Assembly (NCBI GenBank): GCA_007570995.1
Contig: RKSG01000062.1
Coordinates: forward strand, 1 to 32,761
DNA: 32,761 bases
Direction of reading: 5' to 3'
Origin: Nitrospirales bacterium
Lineage (GTDB): Bacteria > Nitrospirota > Nitrospiria > Nitrospirales > UBA8639
The position numbers and the translations under genes were made by a program. The notes under the pieces are model-generated. The model was not told the DNA's origin, made no database searches, and saw only the letters and a program-made list of their open reading frames with translations. Position 1 is the first letter of the stretch. Each line of letters opens with the position of its first letter. This document shows, piece by piece, positions 1 through 8,635 of the stretch.

Positions 1-691
1 GTGGAGTTGTCGGCAAAGGGGCCGGGGCAGTTGGCTGGCCGGCCACGGCCGGTGATTGAGGCGAGCCGTTCGTGAGCAGTTCCGGTACCACGCGTGCGAG
101 TTGGCTGGCCATGGCTTGCGCTGCGCCGCTGATGGTTGCGTCGTATTGCCCGGTGGCGCATGACACGGACTGGCCGGTGAGGGCCGGAGCCCAGACCGTC
201 ATCTGATCGTTGAATCGCAACGGGGTTTGTGCCAGTTGCGTCCCGTCTCGATCAATAAACAGGGCTTCAAGTTGCAGCTCGACAAAGACCAGATAGTTTT
301 CCTCTTCCGCTATGCGGTCGGCTTCCCTGACCGAGTGATGAATCATGCTGAGCTGAATGGTGAGATCCTGTGTCTGTTCCGCACGCACCGCTTCGCCGGT
401 TCCTTCATAGGCCACGACGGACTGAAACCGTTTGTGTCCCACTGCAAGAAAGGCCTGGGGAATCAGCTCCCCTGTGTTCAGCGTGTATGGCAGCCCGCAT
501 GCTTGTATTTCGAGACTGGCCTCTGTCACGCTCGTGTCAAAGGCATAGGCCACGGAGACGGGGATGGGCGCTTCCTGTGTGTCAAATCCGATGCGCGGCA
601 TGGTGATGGTCGGCAGAGTCAGCTCCGGCAGGCCACTCTGGCAACCCGTTGACATCAGACAGGCGGAGAGCAACAACAGACGCAGTTTCAT
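1..691 (-). CDS. Predicted lipoprotein, C-terminus cut off by the window edge
   Basis: This gene is not in the ORF track because no stop codon falls inside the window. I translated the minus strand by hand from the ATG at 691 and found 230 uninterrupted codons. The N-terminus (MKLRLLLLSACLMSTGC) is a basic, hydrophobic lipoprotein signal with a lipobox-like STGC, so lipidation at Cys17 and membrane anchoring are likely. An AGAAAGGA Shine-Dalgarno sequence lies about 6 nt upstream. The mature part has mixed composition, two more cysteines, and a Pro/Ala-rich stretch near the window edge. It resembles an ABC-type transport auxiliary or outer-membrane assembly lipoprotein only in general character, and I do not recognise the family. 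It lies downstream of yajQ on the same strand, 274 nt away, so it may have its own promoter. Confidence 0.8.
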   Translation of the reverse strand, partial: MKLRLLLLSACLMSTGCQSGLPELTLPTITMPRIGFDTQEAPIPVSVAYAFDTSVTEASLEIQACGLPYTLNTGELIPQAFLAVGHKRFQSVVAYEGTGEAVRAEQTQDLTIQLSMIHHSVREADRIAEEENYLVFVELQLEALFIDRDGTQLAQTPLRFNDQMTVWAPALTGQSVSCATGQYDATISGAAQAMASQLARVVPELLTNGSPQSPAVAGQPTAPAPLPTTP

Positions 692-792
692 GGACAATCC
701 TTTCTCATGGGGCCTGACATACTTGAATACCAGGATGCGTTCAAAGGGGATTCCATACGGTCATACAACAGCAGGCTGTTCGCAGGAACGAC

Positions 793-811
793 AAAACGGG
801 CGATCCGTTTT
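793..811 (-). terminator. Small A/T-flanked hairpin downstream of yajQ
   Basis: AAAACGG and CCGTTTT form a perfect 7-bp inverted repeat around a 5-nt loop. Read on the minus strand, the right arm ends in a short T-run. It lies about 155 nt past the yajQ stop and could be a weak intrinsic terminator. The U-tract is short, so this is tentative. Confidence 0.3.
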
Positions 812-965
812 GGGCCTCAACGAACACCCTGTGCCCTGACGTTTGTCGGTCCCTTCTCATGGTGGTGGCGTTCGTCTCTTCTTCAACGTACCCGATGATC
901 TCACTGGACGCAACATGCCCTGGCTTGTCGTGGCTGCAGGATAACGAGCGAATGAGGAGCCAGGC

Positions 966-1463
966 TCAGCGGTAATTGCCGAACTGCAGATCAATGCCGA
1001 AATCGCGTGCTTTGAGGAAGCCGATGACAGCCTGCAGTTCATCTTTGCTTTTGCTCTGCACGCGCACGTGATCGCCTTGAATCTGCACCTGTGCCTTCAA
1101 CCGGCTTTCCTTGATGCTTTTGGCGATGGCTTTGGCCTGGTCGTCCGCGATCCCGTTCTGAACGGTAATCTGTTGCCGAATGGTGCCCCCGAGCGCCTGT
1201 TCCACCTTGCCGTAGCTGAGGGCTTTCAACGATACGTGGCGTTTGACGCATTTCCCTTTGAGGATGTCAATGATCGCCTTGAGCTTATAGTCATCGTCTG
1301 CCGTGACTTGCAGAACGCTGTCTTTTTCGTTGAACGTGACCGTCGCGCGCGAACCCTTGAAATCAAAGCGTTGGCCGAGTTCTTTCATGGTTTGCTCGAC
1401 CGCATTTTTAACTTCCTGTTTCTCCACCGTTGCTGTGATATCGAACGAGGATGTCTCTGCCAT
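966..1463 (-). CDS. yajQ: YajQ family nucleotide-binding protein (UPF0234)
   Basis: The product is 165 aa, the usual length for YajQ proteins of about 160 aa. The N-terminus MAETSSFDITATVEKQEV and the stretch QRFDFKGSRATVTF are typical of the family. The C-terminus ends in DFGIDLQFGNYR, also characteristic. The ORF track begins 7 codons earlier, but AAGGAG lies 8 nt upstream of the ATG at 1463, so I chose that start. The family has two ferredoxin-like domains and is cytoplasmic. A Xanthomonas homologue binds cyclic di-GMP and acts with a transcription factor, and other members bind nucleotides or RNA. Whether this one senses c-di-GMP cannot be read from the sequence. It follows cstA on the same strand after a 91-nt gap. 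Confidence 0.95.
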   Translation of the reverse strand: MAETSSFDITATVEKQEVKNAVEQTMKELGQRFDFKGSRATVTFNEKDSVLQVTADDDYKLKAIIDILKGKCVKRHVSLKALSYGKVEQALGGTIRQQITVQNGIADDQAKAIAKSIKESRLKAQVQIQGDHVRVQSKSKDELQAVIGFLKARDFGIDLQFGNYR

Positions 1464-1554
1464 CGGGTCGTCTCCTTGTGACATGGATTATGGACATGAA
1501 TTCGTAGAAGCGGACCACGTGCATGGACACGCACGCCTGTGCAGGCCGATCGCG

Positions 1555-3534
1555 TCAGCAACACTTGCCCGCCGGGAGCCGCAGCCCGCCATCGTCATGT
1601 CCGTCCGCCGTGGTCTCACCGTCGACAATTTCCGTGGTCGTACAGGGCTGTTTCAGGACGAGATACCGGTACCAGTGTCTCGCACTGTCGATCAGCACCA
1701 TGCAGGCCAGCACCGCCACCAGTCCCACCAGTGCCGCGTCGAGCGCCATCGTCAGGAACGTCGCGGAGTCCGTGGCGGTTTGCGCGTTGGTCACAAAGAT
1801 CCACCACAGGTCATGGCAGCCTGCCAGGGTGATGATACCCACGAACACCATGGGTATGGCTGTCACCCAGAGGTAGCGGGTTTTGCCCATTTTGATGAGC
1901 AGGGTCGTCCCGATACATAAGGCCACGGTGCCCAGTAACTGGTTGGCTGCCCCGAACATGGGCCAGACCGTAGCAATCGTTCCCGTTCCGATGAGCCATC
2001 CCCATGCGCCAACCACGAATGCACTGGAGCCGATGACGCCAGGCCACCAGTTGATGTCACGCAACGGCACGTACAGGCGTCCGCCCATTTCCTGCATCAC
2101 GTATCGGGCCACACGTGTACCCGCGTCAATGGTTGTCAGGATAAACAGGGCTTCGAACAACAGCGCGAACTGGTACCAGTAGGCCATCAGCCCGGTCATC
2201 CCCGGCAGCGCAGACATAATCCAGGCCATGCCTACGGCCAGCGACACCGCGCCTCCCGGGCGACCGGCCACGTCGACTTCCACGAGTTGCGAGAGTGTCT
2301 CAATGTTCGTGACAGGGAACCCCATGGCCGCGAGTGCATCTGCTGACAGGCGCGTATTGATGGCGAAATAATCGCCGGGGATAAGCAGGGATGCCGCGAT
2401 CAGTGCCACCACGCCGACAAAACTTTCCAGCAACATGGCGCTGTAGCCCACCAGTGCCTGCGATTCACGCGCGATGATTTTTGGAGTGGTGCCAGATGAC
2501 ACGAGGGAATGAAATCCGGAGATGGCGCCACAGGCGATGGTGATAAACAGAAAGGGAAAGAGGGGGCCGGGGATGATCGGCCCGCCGCCGGCAATGAATC
2601 TGGTGACTCTCGGCATGTGAATGTCGGGAGCGAGCACGACGACGCCAATGGCCAGCAATCCAATCACGCCGAGTTTCATAAACGTCGAAAGATAATCCCT
2701 GGGAATCAGCAGCACCCACATGGGGAGCACCGACGCGAGAAACCCGTATCCGGCCAGCAGCCACACCAGCGTGGTGCGGTCATGGGTGAACCAGCTTGCC
2801 AGTTCTGACTGTGCCACCGTTTTGCCAAACGCGACGGCCAGCCCAAGCAGCACAAGGCCGATGAGGGACATTTCTCCTACCTGCCCGGGGCGCAGGTGGT
2901 GTTGATACCAGCCCATCAACAGCGCGATGGGGATGGTCATGGCGATTGTGAACGTGCCCCATGGATTGTGCTCGAGCGCGTTGACCACGGCCAGTCCAAG
3001 GCCGGCCAATGCCACAATGACGATAAAAAACACGGCCACGGCGGTGGCCGTTCCCGTGATCCATCCAATCTCCGCCCGCGCAATTTCAGGCAGGGAGCGT
3101 CCGTTGCGGCGCAGGGATCCGACAAGAATGATAAAGTCCTGGACGGCACCGGCCACCACAGCTCCGATCACAATCCAGAGCAACCCCGGCAAAAACCCGA
3201 ACTGCGCCGCCAGCACGGGGCCCAGCAACGGCCCTGCACCGGCGATGGCGGCGAAATGGTGTCCAAACAGCACGTATTTGTTGGCGGGATAGTAGTTGGT
3301 GTTATCCCGGATTCGAAAGGCCGGGGTCTGTCGCTGGTCATCCAGCTCCATGACCCGACGAGCCAGAAATCGTCCGTAAAAGCGATAGGCCAGGATATGA
3401 AAGCAGCCGGCTGCCGTGACCAGCCAGAGACCATTGACGTGTTCTCCGGTGTGCAACAGGCCGGTGACGAAGCCGAACGAGATGGCGCACAGCACGGAGA
3501 CCAGCATCCACGCAATGATGCGCCATGGCTTCAT
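1555..3534 (-). CDS. cstA: CstA family transporter (carbon starvation protein)
   Basis: This is a 659-aa polytopic inner-membrane protein. The family hallmark is the region FGHHFAAIAGAGPLLGP followed by AGAVQDFI, at about residues 90-135. Many further hydrophobic segments continue to about residue 640. E. coli CstA is slightly longer, at 701 aa. Characterised relatives (CstA, BtsT) import pyruvate or peptides with protons under nutrient limitation, and the substrate here is inferred only from the family. The start codon overlaps the stop of the upstream gene in an ATGA junction at 3531-3534, so the two should be translationally coupled. A typical Shine-Dalgarno sequence is not obvious, which also fits coupling. 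Confidence 0.95.
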   Translation of the reverse strand: MKPWRIIAWMLVSVLCAISFGFVTGLLHTGEHVNGLWLVTAAGCFHILAYRFYGRFLARRVMELDDQRQTPAFRIRDNTNYYPANKYVLFGHHFAAIAGAGPLLGPVLAAQFGFLPGLLWIVIGAVVAGAVQDFIILVGSLRRNGRSLPEIARAEIGWITGTATAVAVFFIVIVALAGLGLAVVNALEHNPWGTFTIAMTIPIALLMGWYQHHLRPGQVGEMSLIGLVLLGLAVAFGKTVAQSELASWFTHDRTTLVWLLAGYGFLASVLPMWVLLIPRDYLSTFMKLGVIGLLAIGVVVLAPDIHMPRVTRFIAGGGPIIPGPLFPFLFITIACGAISGFHSLVSSGTTPKIIARESQALVGYSAMLLESFVGVVALIAASLLIPGDYFAINTRLSADALAAMGFPVTNIETLSQLVEVDVAGRPGGAVSLAVGMAWIMSALPGMTGLMAYWYQFALLFEALFILTTIDAGTRVARYVMQEMGGRLYVPLRDINWWPGVIGSSAFVVGAWGWLIGTGTIATVWPMFGAANQLLGTVALCIGTTLLIKMGKTRYLWVTAIPMVFVGIITLAGCHDLWWIFVTNAQTATDSATFLTMALDAALVGLVAVLACMVLIDSARHWYRYLVLKQPCTTTEIVDGETTADGHDDGGLRLPAGKCC

Positions 3535-3974
3535 CGTGGGGATTCCACCGATGCCAGCGCGGGCTTGCCGAATTTCTGTCGAATGACGTTCATGGCGCGA
3601 AAGACCGCAGGTTTCGTGAGCAACCGGTGCTCGATGTGCCGTTTGCCGGGAAAATCAAGGAGAGAAATGCCGATGACCATGGTGAGTAATCCTTGCCCTG
3701 GAAGGACAAGCATGGCGATCCCCGCCACGAGAAACACGAGGCCAACCGCGTTTTTGGCGGCCAGGCCGACGTAGCGCAGAGTCGGATGGTAGCCCTTCAT
3801 CCATACGCGTGCGTCGGTATGGAGAAAGTAATCTGTCGGCAGGCGTATCACGATCAGGGGAATCAGCAACAGCGTTCCCACGAACATCAGAGCCGAGGCG
3901 GCGCCAATGATGAGCAGTGCGCCATCGGGCATCATGCGCACGAGTTCGAGAACAACAGTCTGGATGGAGGCCAT
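3531..3974 (-). CDS. Small multi-pass membrane protein, PGPGW-like
   Basis: The product is 147 aa. The ORF track extends to 4196, but AGGAGAG lies 7 nt upstream of the ATG at 3974, and the upstream extension is Pro/Arg-rich and non-membrane-like, so I place the start at 3974. There are hydrophobic segments at about residues 17-45 and 70-105. A conserved-looking motif, VLPGQGLLTMVIGISLLDF, is followed by a basic FPGKRHIEHRLL tail. This resembles the putative transmembrane family named for its PGPGW motif, with PGQGL here. The function is unknown. The ATGA overlap with the CstA-type gene suggests joint expression and perhaps an accessory role in the same membrane, but that is inference. Confidence 0.8.
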   Translation of the reverse strand: MASIQTVVLELVRMMPDGALLIIGAASALMFVGTLLLIPLIVIRLPTDYFLHTDARVWMKGYHPTLRYVGLAAKNAVGLVFLVAGIAMLVLPGQGLLTMVIGISLLDFPGKRHIEHRLLTKPAVFRAMNVIRQKFGKPALASVESPR

Positions 3975-4062
3975 CAGTGACTCTCCTGGTGTCTGCTGGA
4001 CGTGGTGTGGCTGATGAACAGGTGACACGTCTGTGCAACGGTTCTGACGCTGACCTTCCCCG

Positions 4063-4074
4063 CCCTCCGGAGGG
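4063..4074. repeat. 12-bp perfect palindrome in a divergent promoter region
   Basis: CCCTCCGGAGGG is a perfect palindrome between the divergent membrane-protein/cstA unit and the EVE-domain gene. It could be an operator or an RNA hairpin. No regulator gene is adjacent. Confidence 0.35.
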
Positions 4075-4117
4075 GGAAACAATGTTCCGCGTGCCTGTCG
4101 GCTTGTCTGGGAATGTG

Positions 4118-4146
4118 TTGAACGGTTGAAGCGGGAGAAGTAGAAT
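4118..4146 (+). promoter_or_regulatory. Sigma-70-type promoter for the EVE-domain gene
   Basis: TTGAAC and TAGAAT are separated by 17 nt. The -10 matches consensus at 5 of 6 positions. The predicted transcription start is about 42 nt before the ATG at 4195. Confidence 0.6.
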
Positions 4147-4194
4147 GGTGGCCCCGGTCTGTGGCGCCCCACGTCTTGAGAGCGAGGATCGACC

Positions 4195-4665
4195 ATGCCA
4201 GCCTACTGGTTGTTGAAATCGGAACCCTCAACGTTTTCCATTGACGATCTGGCAGGTTCGCCCCACAGGACGACGTGCTGGGAAGGCGTGAGAAACTATC
4301 AGGCGCGCAATTTTCTGAAGGCCATGGCGGTCGGGGATTTGGCGTTTTTTTACCACAGCCAGGCCGATCCTCCGGCGATTGTCGGCGTGGTTGAGGTGGT
4401 CCGGGCAGCCTATCCCGATCATTTTGCCTGGCGGCGTCACAGTGTCTATTTCGACGAGAAGAGTTCAAAGCAGAATCCGCGGTGGGTGATGGTGGATGTG
4501 CGTTTGCGGAAGACGTTCCGCGAGCCGCTCCCGTTGGAGCAGCTTCGAACGGTGAACGGCCTGGAAGAGATGGAACTGCTCCGAAAAGGCTCTCGCCTGT
4601 CTGTGCAACCGGTGCGTGAACGGGAGTGGGAGATTGTCCTGGGATTGTCTCAAGCGGTTCGTTGA
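4195..4665 (+). CDS. EVE domain-containing protein
   Basis: The product is 156 aa and is made almost entirely of one EVE (PUA-like) domain. The N-terminal MPAYWLLKSEPSTFSIDDL is a hallmark of this family, which includes human thymocyte nuclear protein 1. WEGVRNYQARNFL and FFYHSQADPPAIVGVVEV are the conserved ligand-pocket strands. EVE domains are thought to bind modified bases in DNA or RNA, and some bacterial ones occur in restriction systems. This one is free-standing and its neighbours are not restriction genes. The protein is probably cytoplasmic. It is transcribed divergently from the cstA unit from a good promoter at 4118-4146 and converges on the DUF2203 gene. Confidence 0.93.
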   Translation: MPAYWLLKSEPSTFSIDDLAGSPHRTTCWEGVRNYQARNFLKAMAVGDLAFFYHSQADPPAIVGVVEVVRAAYPDHFAWRRHSVYFDEKSSKQNPRWVMVDVRLRKTFREPLPLEQLRTVNGLEEMELLRKGSRLSVQPVREREWEIVLGLSQAVR

Positions 4666-4762
4666 ACGGTTCGTGCCACAGGCCACACATTCACTCACTC
4701 GTGCAATCAGCCGTTATGCCGGGGGGCGGGGCAGGGAGGCGATCCTGGTGAAACAGCGTGGA

Positions 4763-5179
4763 TTATGCCATTCCGTTGGAGAGTGCCTGCCGGCCGTTGT
4801 AGCCATCTTCGATTTCATGCCACCACCCGATGGTGTCTTCGCCGAGCTTCCAGCACAGATAGACCACACGGCCTTCCAGAAGACAGGGGAAATCGCACAG
4901 TCCCGTTTCCAGGTCTTTGACCAGCACGCCCATTTCGTGAATGCCGTTGAGGCTTTCGTAAATCTCTTCCAGGGCTTGAATGTAACGGGGGCCTTCGGAA
5001 CTGCCTCCGTTATAGGGTGCGTTGGCACTCGCTTTTTTGATTTCGTCTCTGGTGCGGAGCAGGATGGTTCTTCCTTCTTTGGCTTTGGTCAGGTGCGTCG
5101 CGAGACGCGGGATCAGCGCCGTCGCCTCGGCCAGCGAAAACAGACGGTCATGAGAAAACGATTCTTCGTGTTGAGCCAT
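4763..5179 (-). CDS. DUF2203 family protein
   Basis: The product is 138 aa from the ATG at 5179. The ORF track starts 20 codons upstream, but family members begin just before a segment like RLFSLAEATALIPRLA, so the internal Met fits better. Neither start has a strong Shine-Dalgarno sequence. The N-terminal half is predicted helical and charged. The C-terminal half contains GVLVKDLETGLCDFPCLLEG and then VVYLCWKLGEDTIGWWHE, the conserved core of the family. The biochemical role is unknown. There is no signal peptide, so it is probably cytoplasmic. It converges with the EVE-domain gene, with 97 nt between stops and no clear terminator. Confidence 0.85.
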   Translation of the reverse strand: MAQHEESFSHDRLFSLAEATALIPRLATHLTKAKEGRTILLRTRDEIKKASANAPYNGGSSEGPRYIQALEEIYESLNGIHEMGVLVKDLETGLCDFPCLLEGRVVYLCWKLGEDTIGWWHEIEDGYNGRQALSNGMA

Positions 5180-5355
5180 GGTTAGAGCGAGTATGAGCCG
5201 GTTTCCATGAGAGGAGAATGCACCCCCTCTGTGTACCATAAACGACTGTGACGGGGCAAACTCATGTCGCTGTCCACCACAAACGGTCGGGCATGGCCAC
5301 AGGTGTCTTTGTCAAGTGTGTGAGGACCATGGTAGAGAATTCCCCATATGGGCTA

Positions 5356-5383
5356 TTGACAATCGTTGAACTCATGTTATACA
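5356..5383 (+). promoter_or_regulatory. Strong promoter upstream of rho
   Basis: A perfect TTGACA is followed 16 nt later by TATACA, preceded by TGT, giving an extended -10 (TGtTATACA). This is among the best sigma-70-like promoters in the window. Initiation near 5390 would give a leader of about 470 nt before rho. Confidence 0.7.
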
Positions 5384-5860
5384 ACCCAGCGACAGGCCCT
5401 CTTACTGGATCTTCTGCCTGCGTGATTTTTCAAGCCCACGAAGTGTCAATCCACTTTTAAACAACCGAACACTGAACGTGCTGCTATCCAATGCTATCCA
5501 AACAGGGAGTAGTTTTCCTTCATTGACTGCGAAGCGGCGGGTTGTCTGACCGTCCATCCTTCCACCGTGAGGCTTGCTTGCACCAAACGTTGTGTACGGA
5601 AACTGTGTGCCGTGCACTCGTCCGTATCCGGGACCTGGTGTCGTGGTACGGGTCAACGGTCATTGGACAGCAGCTGGCCTTCGCACAGATGGTCGTTTGT
5701 CGGTGCGGATCATACCAGGGACATGAGAGCCGACAGCGAACATGAGAAAGGCGTGCAGGGCATTGCAGCGGATATGTGCAGGAGACTGATGTTCACAACA
5801 TGATAGGGACCCTCCACCTTCTTGCCTGTCATCTTTTACCCACCGCAGGAGTTTCACGAT
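5384..5860 (+). other. Long 5' leader of rho, no convincing ORF
   Basis: About 470 nt lie between the predicted -10 box and the rho start codon. The ORFs listed here start with TTG or GTG and look like chance reading frames. From 5431 to 5500 I count 22 C and 10 G in 70 nt, a C-over-G bias like that of Rho-utilisation sites. E. coli rho is autoregulated by Rho-dependent termination in its leader, so similar feedback is plausible. I see no known riboswitch and no intrinsic terminator. Confidence 0.5.
5482..5501. repeat. Two tandem 10-bp repeats in the rho leader
   Basis: TGCTATCCAA occurs twice back to back without mismatch. It lies inside the C-rich part of the leader and could belong to an RNA-binding or rut region, or could be chance. 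Confidence 0.5.
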
Positions 5861-7111
5861 ATGCATCTCGCAGACTTAAAACGACAGTCCATTAGCGAAC
5901 TGGCCGAGCTGGCCCGCTCATTGAACGTTGAAGGAGCCTCGAACCTCAAAAAGCAGGAATTGATCTTTGCCATCCTGCAGGGACAGGCAGAGAAAAACGG
6001 TGTTATTGTTGGAGAAGGGGTGTTGGAAACCCTGTCCGATGGCTTTGGGTTTCTGCGTGCACCGGATTCGAATTATTTACCCGGTCCCGATGATATTTAT
6101 ATCTCGCCTTCTCAAATCCGTCGGTTTGGTCTTCGAACGGGCGATATTGTCTCCGGCCAGGTTCGTCCTCCCAAAGGCGGGGAACGGTATTTTGCCCTGT
6201 TGAAAGTTGAGACCATCAACTACGACGGCCCTGAAGCACAGCAGGAGGAGATTTTATTCGACAACCTGACACCGCTCTACCCGGAAGAACGCATTAACCT
6301 GGAATACGATCCGGAGGAATACTGCACGCGGGTGATCGAACTGATCGCGCCTGTGGGCAAGGGGCAACGCGGGCTGATCGTGGCCGCACCACGCACGGGA
6401 AAAACCATGTTGCTCCAGGCCATGGCCCGGGCCATCCTGTGCAATCATCCGGAGATCATGCTGATTGTCCTGCTGATTGACGAACGTCCGGAGGAAGTCA
6501 CCGACTGGCAGCGGCAGGTCAAAACGGCTGAGGTCATCAGTTCCACGTTCGACGAACCTCCACAACGACACGCGCAGGTCGCGGAGATCGTGATGGAAAA
6601 GGCGAAACGGCTGGTTGAGCGCAAACGTGACGTGGTCATCCTGCTCGACAGTATCACCAGGTTGGCCCGGGCCTATAATACCATCGTGCCTCCGAGTGGA
6701 AAGGTGTTATCCGGCGGGTTGGATTCCAACGCGTTGCAACGGCCCAAGCGGTTTTTTGGATCGGCTCGCAACATTGAAAATGGCGGGAGCCTCACCATTG
6801 TGGCGACCACACTGGTGGATACGGGCAGTCGCATGGATGACGTGATCTTTGAAGAGTTTAAAGGCACGGGGAATATGGAAATTCATCTGGACCGTCGGTT
6901 GGCAGACAAGCGTGTCTTCCCGGCCATTGACATCAGTCAGTCAGGGACGCGGAAGGAGGATCTGCTGGTGGACGGGGACCGACTGAACAAAATGTGGGTA
7001 CTCCGCAAGGTGCTGAGCCCCCTGGGGGCGATGGATGCCATGGAGTTTCTCATGGATAAAGTCAGCGGAACTAAGAATAACCAGGAATTTCTTCAGTCAA
7101 TGAATCGGTAA
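5861..7111 (+). CDS. rho: Transcription termination factor Rho
   Basis: The product is 416 aa against 419 in E. coli. The ORF track uses an upstream TTG, but the ATG at 5861 has AGGAG upstream and gives [17 protein letters not shown], the usual N-terminus. The RNA-binding cold-shock-like domain carries DGFGFLR. Walker A reads AAPRTGKT with Lys181. Walker B is [16 protein letters not shown]. The Q-loop SGKVLSGG and the R-loop FKGTGN are present, so the hexameric RNA helicase/ATPase should be active. It terminates unstructured C-rich transcripts in the cytoplasm. Before GKT the sequence is APRT where E. coli has PPKA. The gene heads the long series that continues with rpmE and prfA, and its leader suggests autoregulation. 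Confidence 0.98.
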   Translation: MHLADLKRQSISELAELARSLNVEGASNLKKQELIFAILQGQAEKNGVIVGEGVLETLSDGFGFLRAPDSNYLPGPDDIYISPSQIRRFGLRTGDIVSGQVRPPKGGERYFALLKVETINYDGPEAQQEEILFDNLTPLYPEERINLEYDPEEYCTRVIELIAPVGKGQRGLIVAAPRTGKTMLLQAMARAILCNHPEIMLIVLLIDERPEEVTDWQRQVKTAEVISSTFDEPPQRHAQVAEIVMEKAKRLVERKRDVVILLDSITRLARAYNTIVPPSGKVLSGGLDSNALQRPKRFFGSARNIENGGSLTIVATTLVDTGSRMDDVIFEEFKGTGNMEIHLDRRLADKRVFPAIDISQSGTRKEDLLVDGDRLNKMWVLRKVLSPLGAMDAMEFLMDKVSGTKNNQEFLQSMNR

Positions 7112-7208
7112 CATCCAGCCTCTTTGCCACTCTCCGGTCGTTCATGATACAGGGAGGGCGTGCGCAACCCGGTCAACGGGCCGGTCATCTGATGGGGGAC
7201 GTCATACC

Positions 7209-7424
7209 ATGAAGGCAGGCATTCATCCTGAGTACGCCAGGGCAACGGTGAGTTGCGCGTGTGGCGTGAAATTTGAAACTCGTTCCGCCGCAGGCGATTT
7301 GAAGGTGGATATCTGTTCTGCCTGTCATCCCTTCTTTACCGGCACGCAGAAAATCGTTGATACTGAAGGACGAGTGGAACGGTTCAGGAAAAAGTACGCC
7401 AAAAAAACCGGCTCCAAAGCCTAG
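7209..7424 (+). CDS. rpmE: 50S ribosomal protein L31, zinc-binding form
   Basis: The product is 71 aa, normal for L31. It begins [19 protein letters not shown] and contains [19 protein letters not shown]. The CxC and CxxC cysteine pairs mark the zinc-containing (C+) type, which binds the large subunit at the central protuberance and bridges to the small subunit. The zinc-free paralogue that replaces it under zinc limitation in other bacteria is not in this window. A GGGGGA Shine-Dalgarno sequence precedes the ATG. It lies 97 nt after rho and 77 nt before prfA, a common bacterial order. Confidence 0.97.
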   Translation: MKAGIHPEYARATVSCACGVKFETRSAAGDLKVDICSACHPFFTGTQKIVDTEGRVERFRKKYAKKTGSKA

Positions 7425-7501
7425 CCCACCCCCGTCAACACCGACCTCGCGAATCTCATGTCTTGCCGGCACCCTGTGCTGCGTGTGGAGTGGCATGTCC
7501 C

Positions 7502-8635
7502 ATGTCCAGTGACGAGATGGAAAACAGCCAGTTTGAGGGATGGTTTGCCCAGTGGGAAGCCGTGGCGCGTCGCTATGACGATTTGACAAGTCAACTGGCG
7601 GATCCCGCGATCCTCGGCCAGCCGTCACTGGTGATTGCCCGTAACAAAGAACGGGCTGACATTGAAGAAGTCAGTCAGCTGTTTGCCGACTATCAGGCCG
7701 TGCGTCGGGATATCGCCAGCACGGAGCGGTTGCTCCATGACCCGCACCTGGATGCCGAATTCCGGTCGTTGGCTGCCGATGAGGCGGACCTGTTGCGGGA
7801 GCGCTGTGCCCGCATGGAACAGCAGGCGCAGATACTTCTGCATCCCAGGAACGCTGAGGACGACAGAAATTCGTTCATCGAAATACGAGCCGGAACCGGT
7901 GGCGACGAAGCGGGCCTGTTTGCCGGCGAGTTGTTGCGCATGTATCTGCGTTATGCGGAAAAACGGGGATTGCGTGCACAGATCGTTGATGCCAGCGAGA
8001 CCGGCGTCGGGGGGATCCGGGAGGCCATTGCGCTGGTGGAAGGCACGGGGGCCTATGCGGCCTTTCGATATGAAAGCGGGGTGCACCGCGTCCAGCGTGT
8101 CCCGACGACGGAAGCGAATGGACGCATTCACACATCCACGGCGACTGTGGCGGTGATGCCGGAAGTCGAAGATGTCGACGTGCATCTTGATCCAAAGGAT
8201 CTTCGCGTTGACACGTTTTGTTCCTCGGGTGCGGGTGGCCAGAGCGTCAACACCACCTACTCGGCCGTTCGCATTACCCATCTGCCCACCGGCCTTGTGG
8301 TAACGTGTCAGGATGAACGGTCACAGATCAAGAATCGGGAAAAAGCCATGCGAACCCTGCGCACACGTATTGGGGATGCCGAACGCGAAAAACGGGTCGC
8401 CTCCATTGCCGAACAGCGTCGTTCTCAAGTGGGTGCGGGGAGTCGAAGCGAGAAAATTCGCACCTATAATTATCCGCAGAATCGCGTCACGGATCATCGG
8501 ATCGGGTTGAGTCTGCATAAACTGGACGCGGTCCTGGACGGGGAACTGCGAGAACTCGTCAACGCGTTGGACGTGGTGCGTGAGCCGGAAAACTGCAGAG
8601 CCGGGATCACGTCCGGGACGCGGGGGCAGCCATGA
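7502..8635 (+). CDS. prfA: Peptide chain release factor 1
   Basis: The product is 377 aa from the ATG at 7502. The ORF track uses a TTG 13 codons upstream, whose added residues are Cys/Pro-rich and unlike RF1. An alternative ATG lies at 7517. The peptidyl-hydrolysis motif GGQ sits at about residues 245-247 ([16 protein letters not shown]). The stop-codon recognition tripeptide falls in [13 protein letters not shown] and has the PxT form, which marks RF1 (UAA/UAG) and not RF2. The N-terminal domain is helical. Its stop overlaps the prmC start as ATGA, and PrmC methylates the GGQ glutamine of RF1, so the coupling joins enzyme and substrate. Confidence 0.97.
   Translation: MSSDEMENSQFEGWFAQWEAVARRYDDLTSQLADPAILGQPSLVIARNKERADIEEVSQLFADYQAVRRDIASTERLLHDPHLDAEFRSLAADEADLLRERCARMEQQAQILLHPRNAEDDRNSFIEIRAGTGGDEAGLFAGELLRMYLRYAEKRGLRAQIVDASETGVGGIREAIALVEGTGAYAAFRYESGVHRVQRVPTTEANGRIHTSTATVAVMPEVEDVDVHLDPKDLRVDTFCSSGAGGQSVNTTYSAVRITHLPTGLVVTCQDERSQIKNREKAMRTLRTRIGDAEREKRVASIAEQRRSQVGAGSRSEKIRTYNYPQNRVTDHRIGLSLHKLDAVLDGELRELVNALDVVREPENCRAGITSGTRGQP

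Noticed and set aside
2896-3774. 292-aa plus-strand ORF opposite cstA
   Set aside because: It is low-complexity and hydrophilic, lies antisense to a clear transporter gene, and has no Shine-Dalgarno support.
5542-5803. Leader ORFs considered as a rho leader peptide
   Set aside because: They start with TTG or GTG without clear ribosome-binding sites, and their residues look random. A functional leader peptide is not supported.
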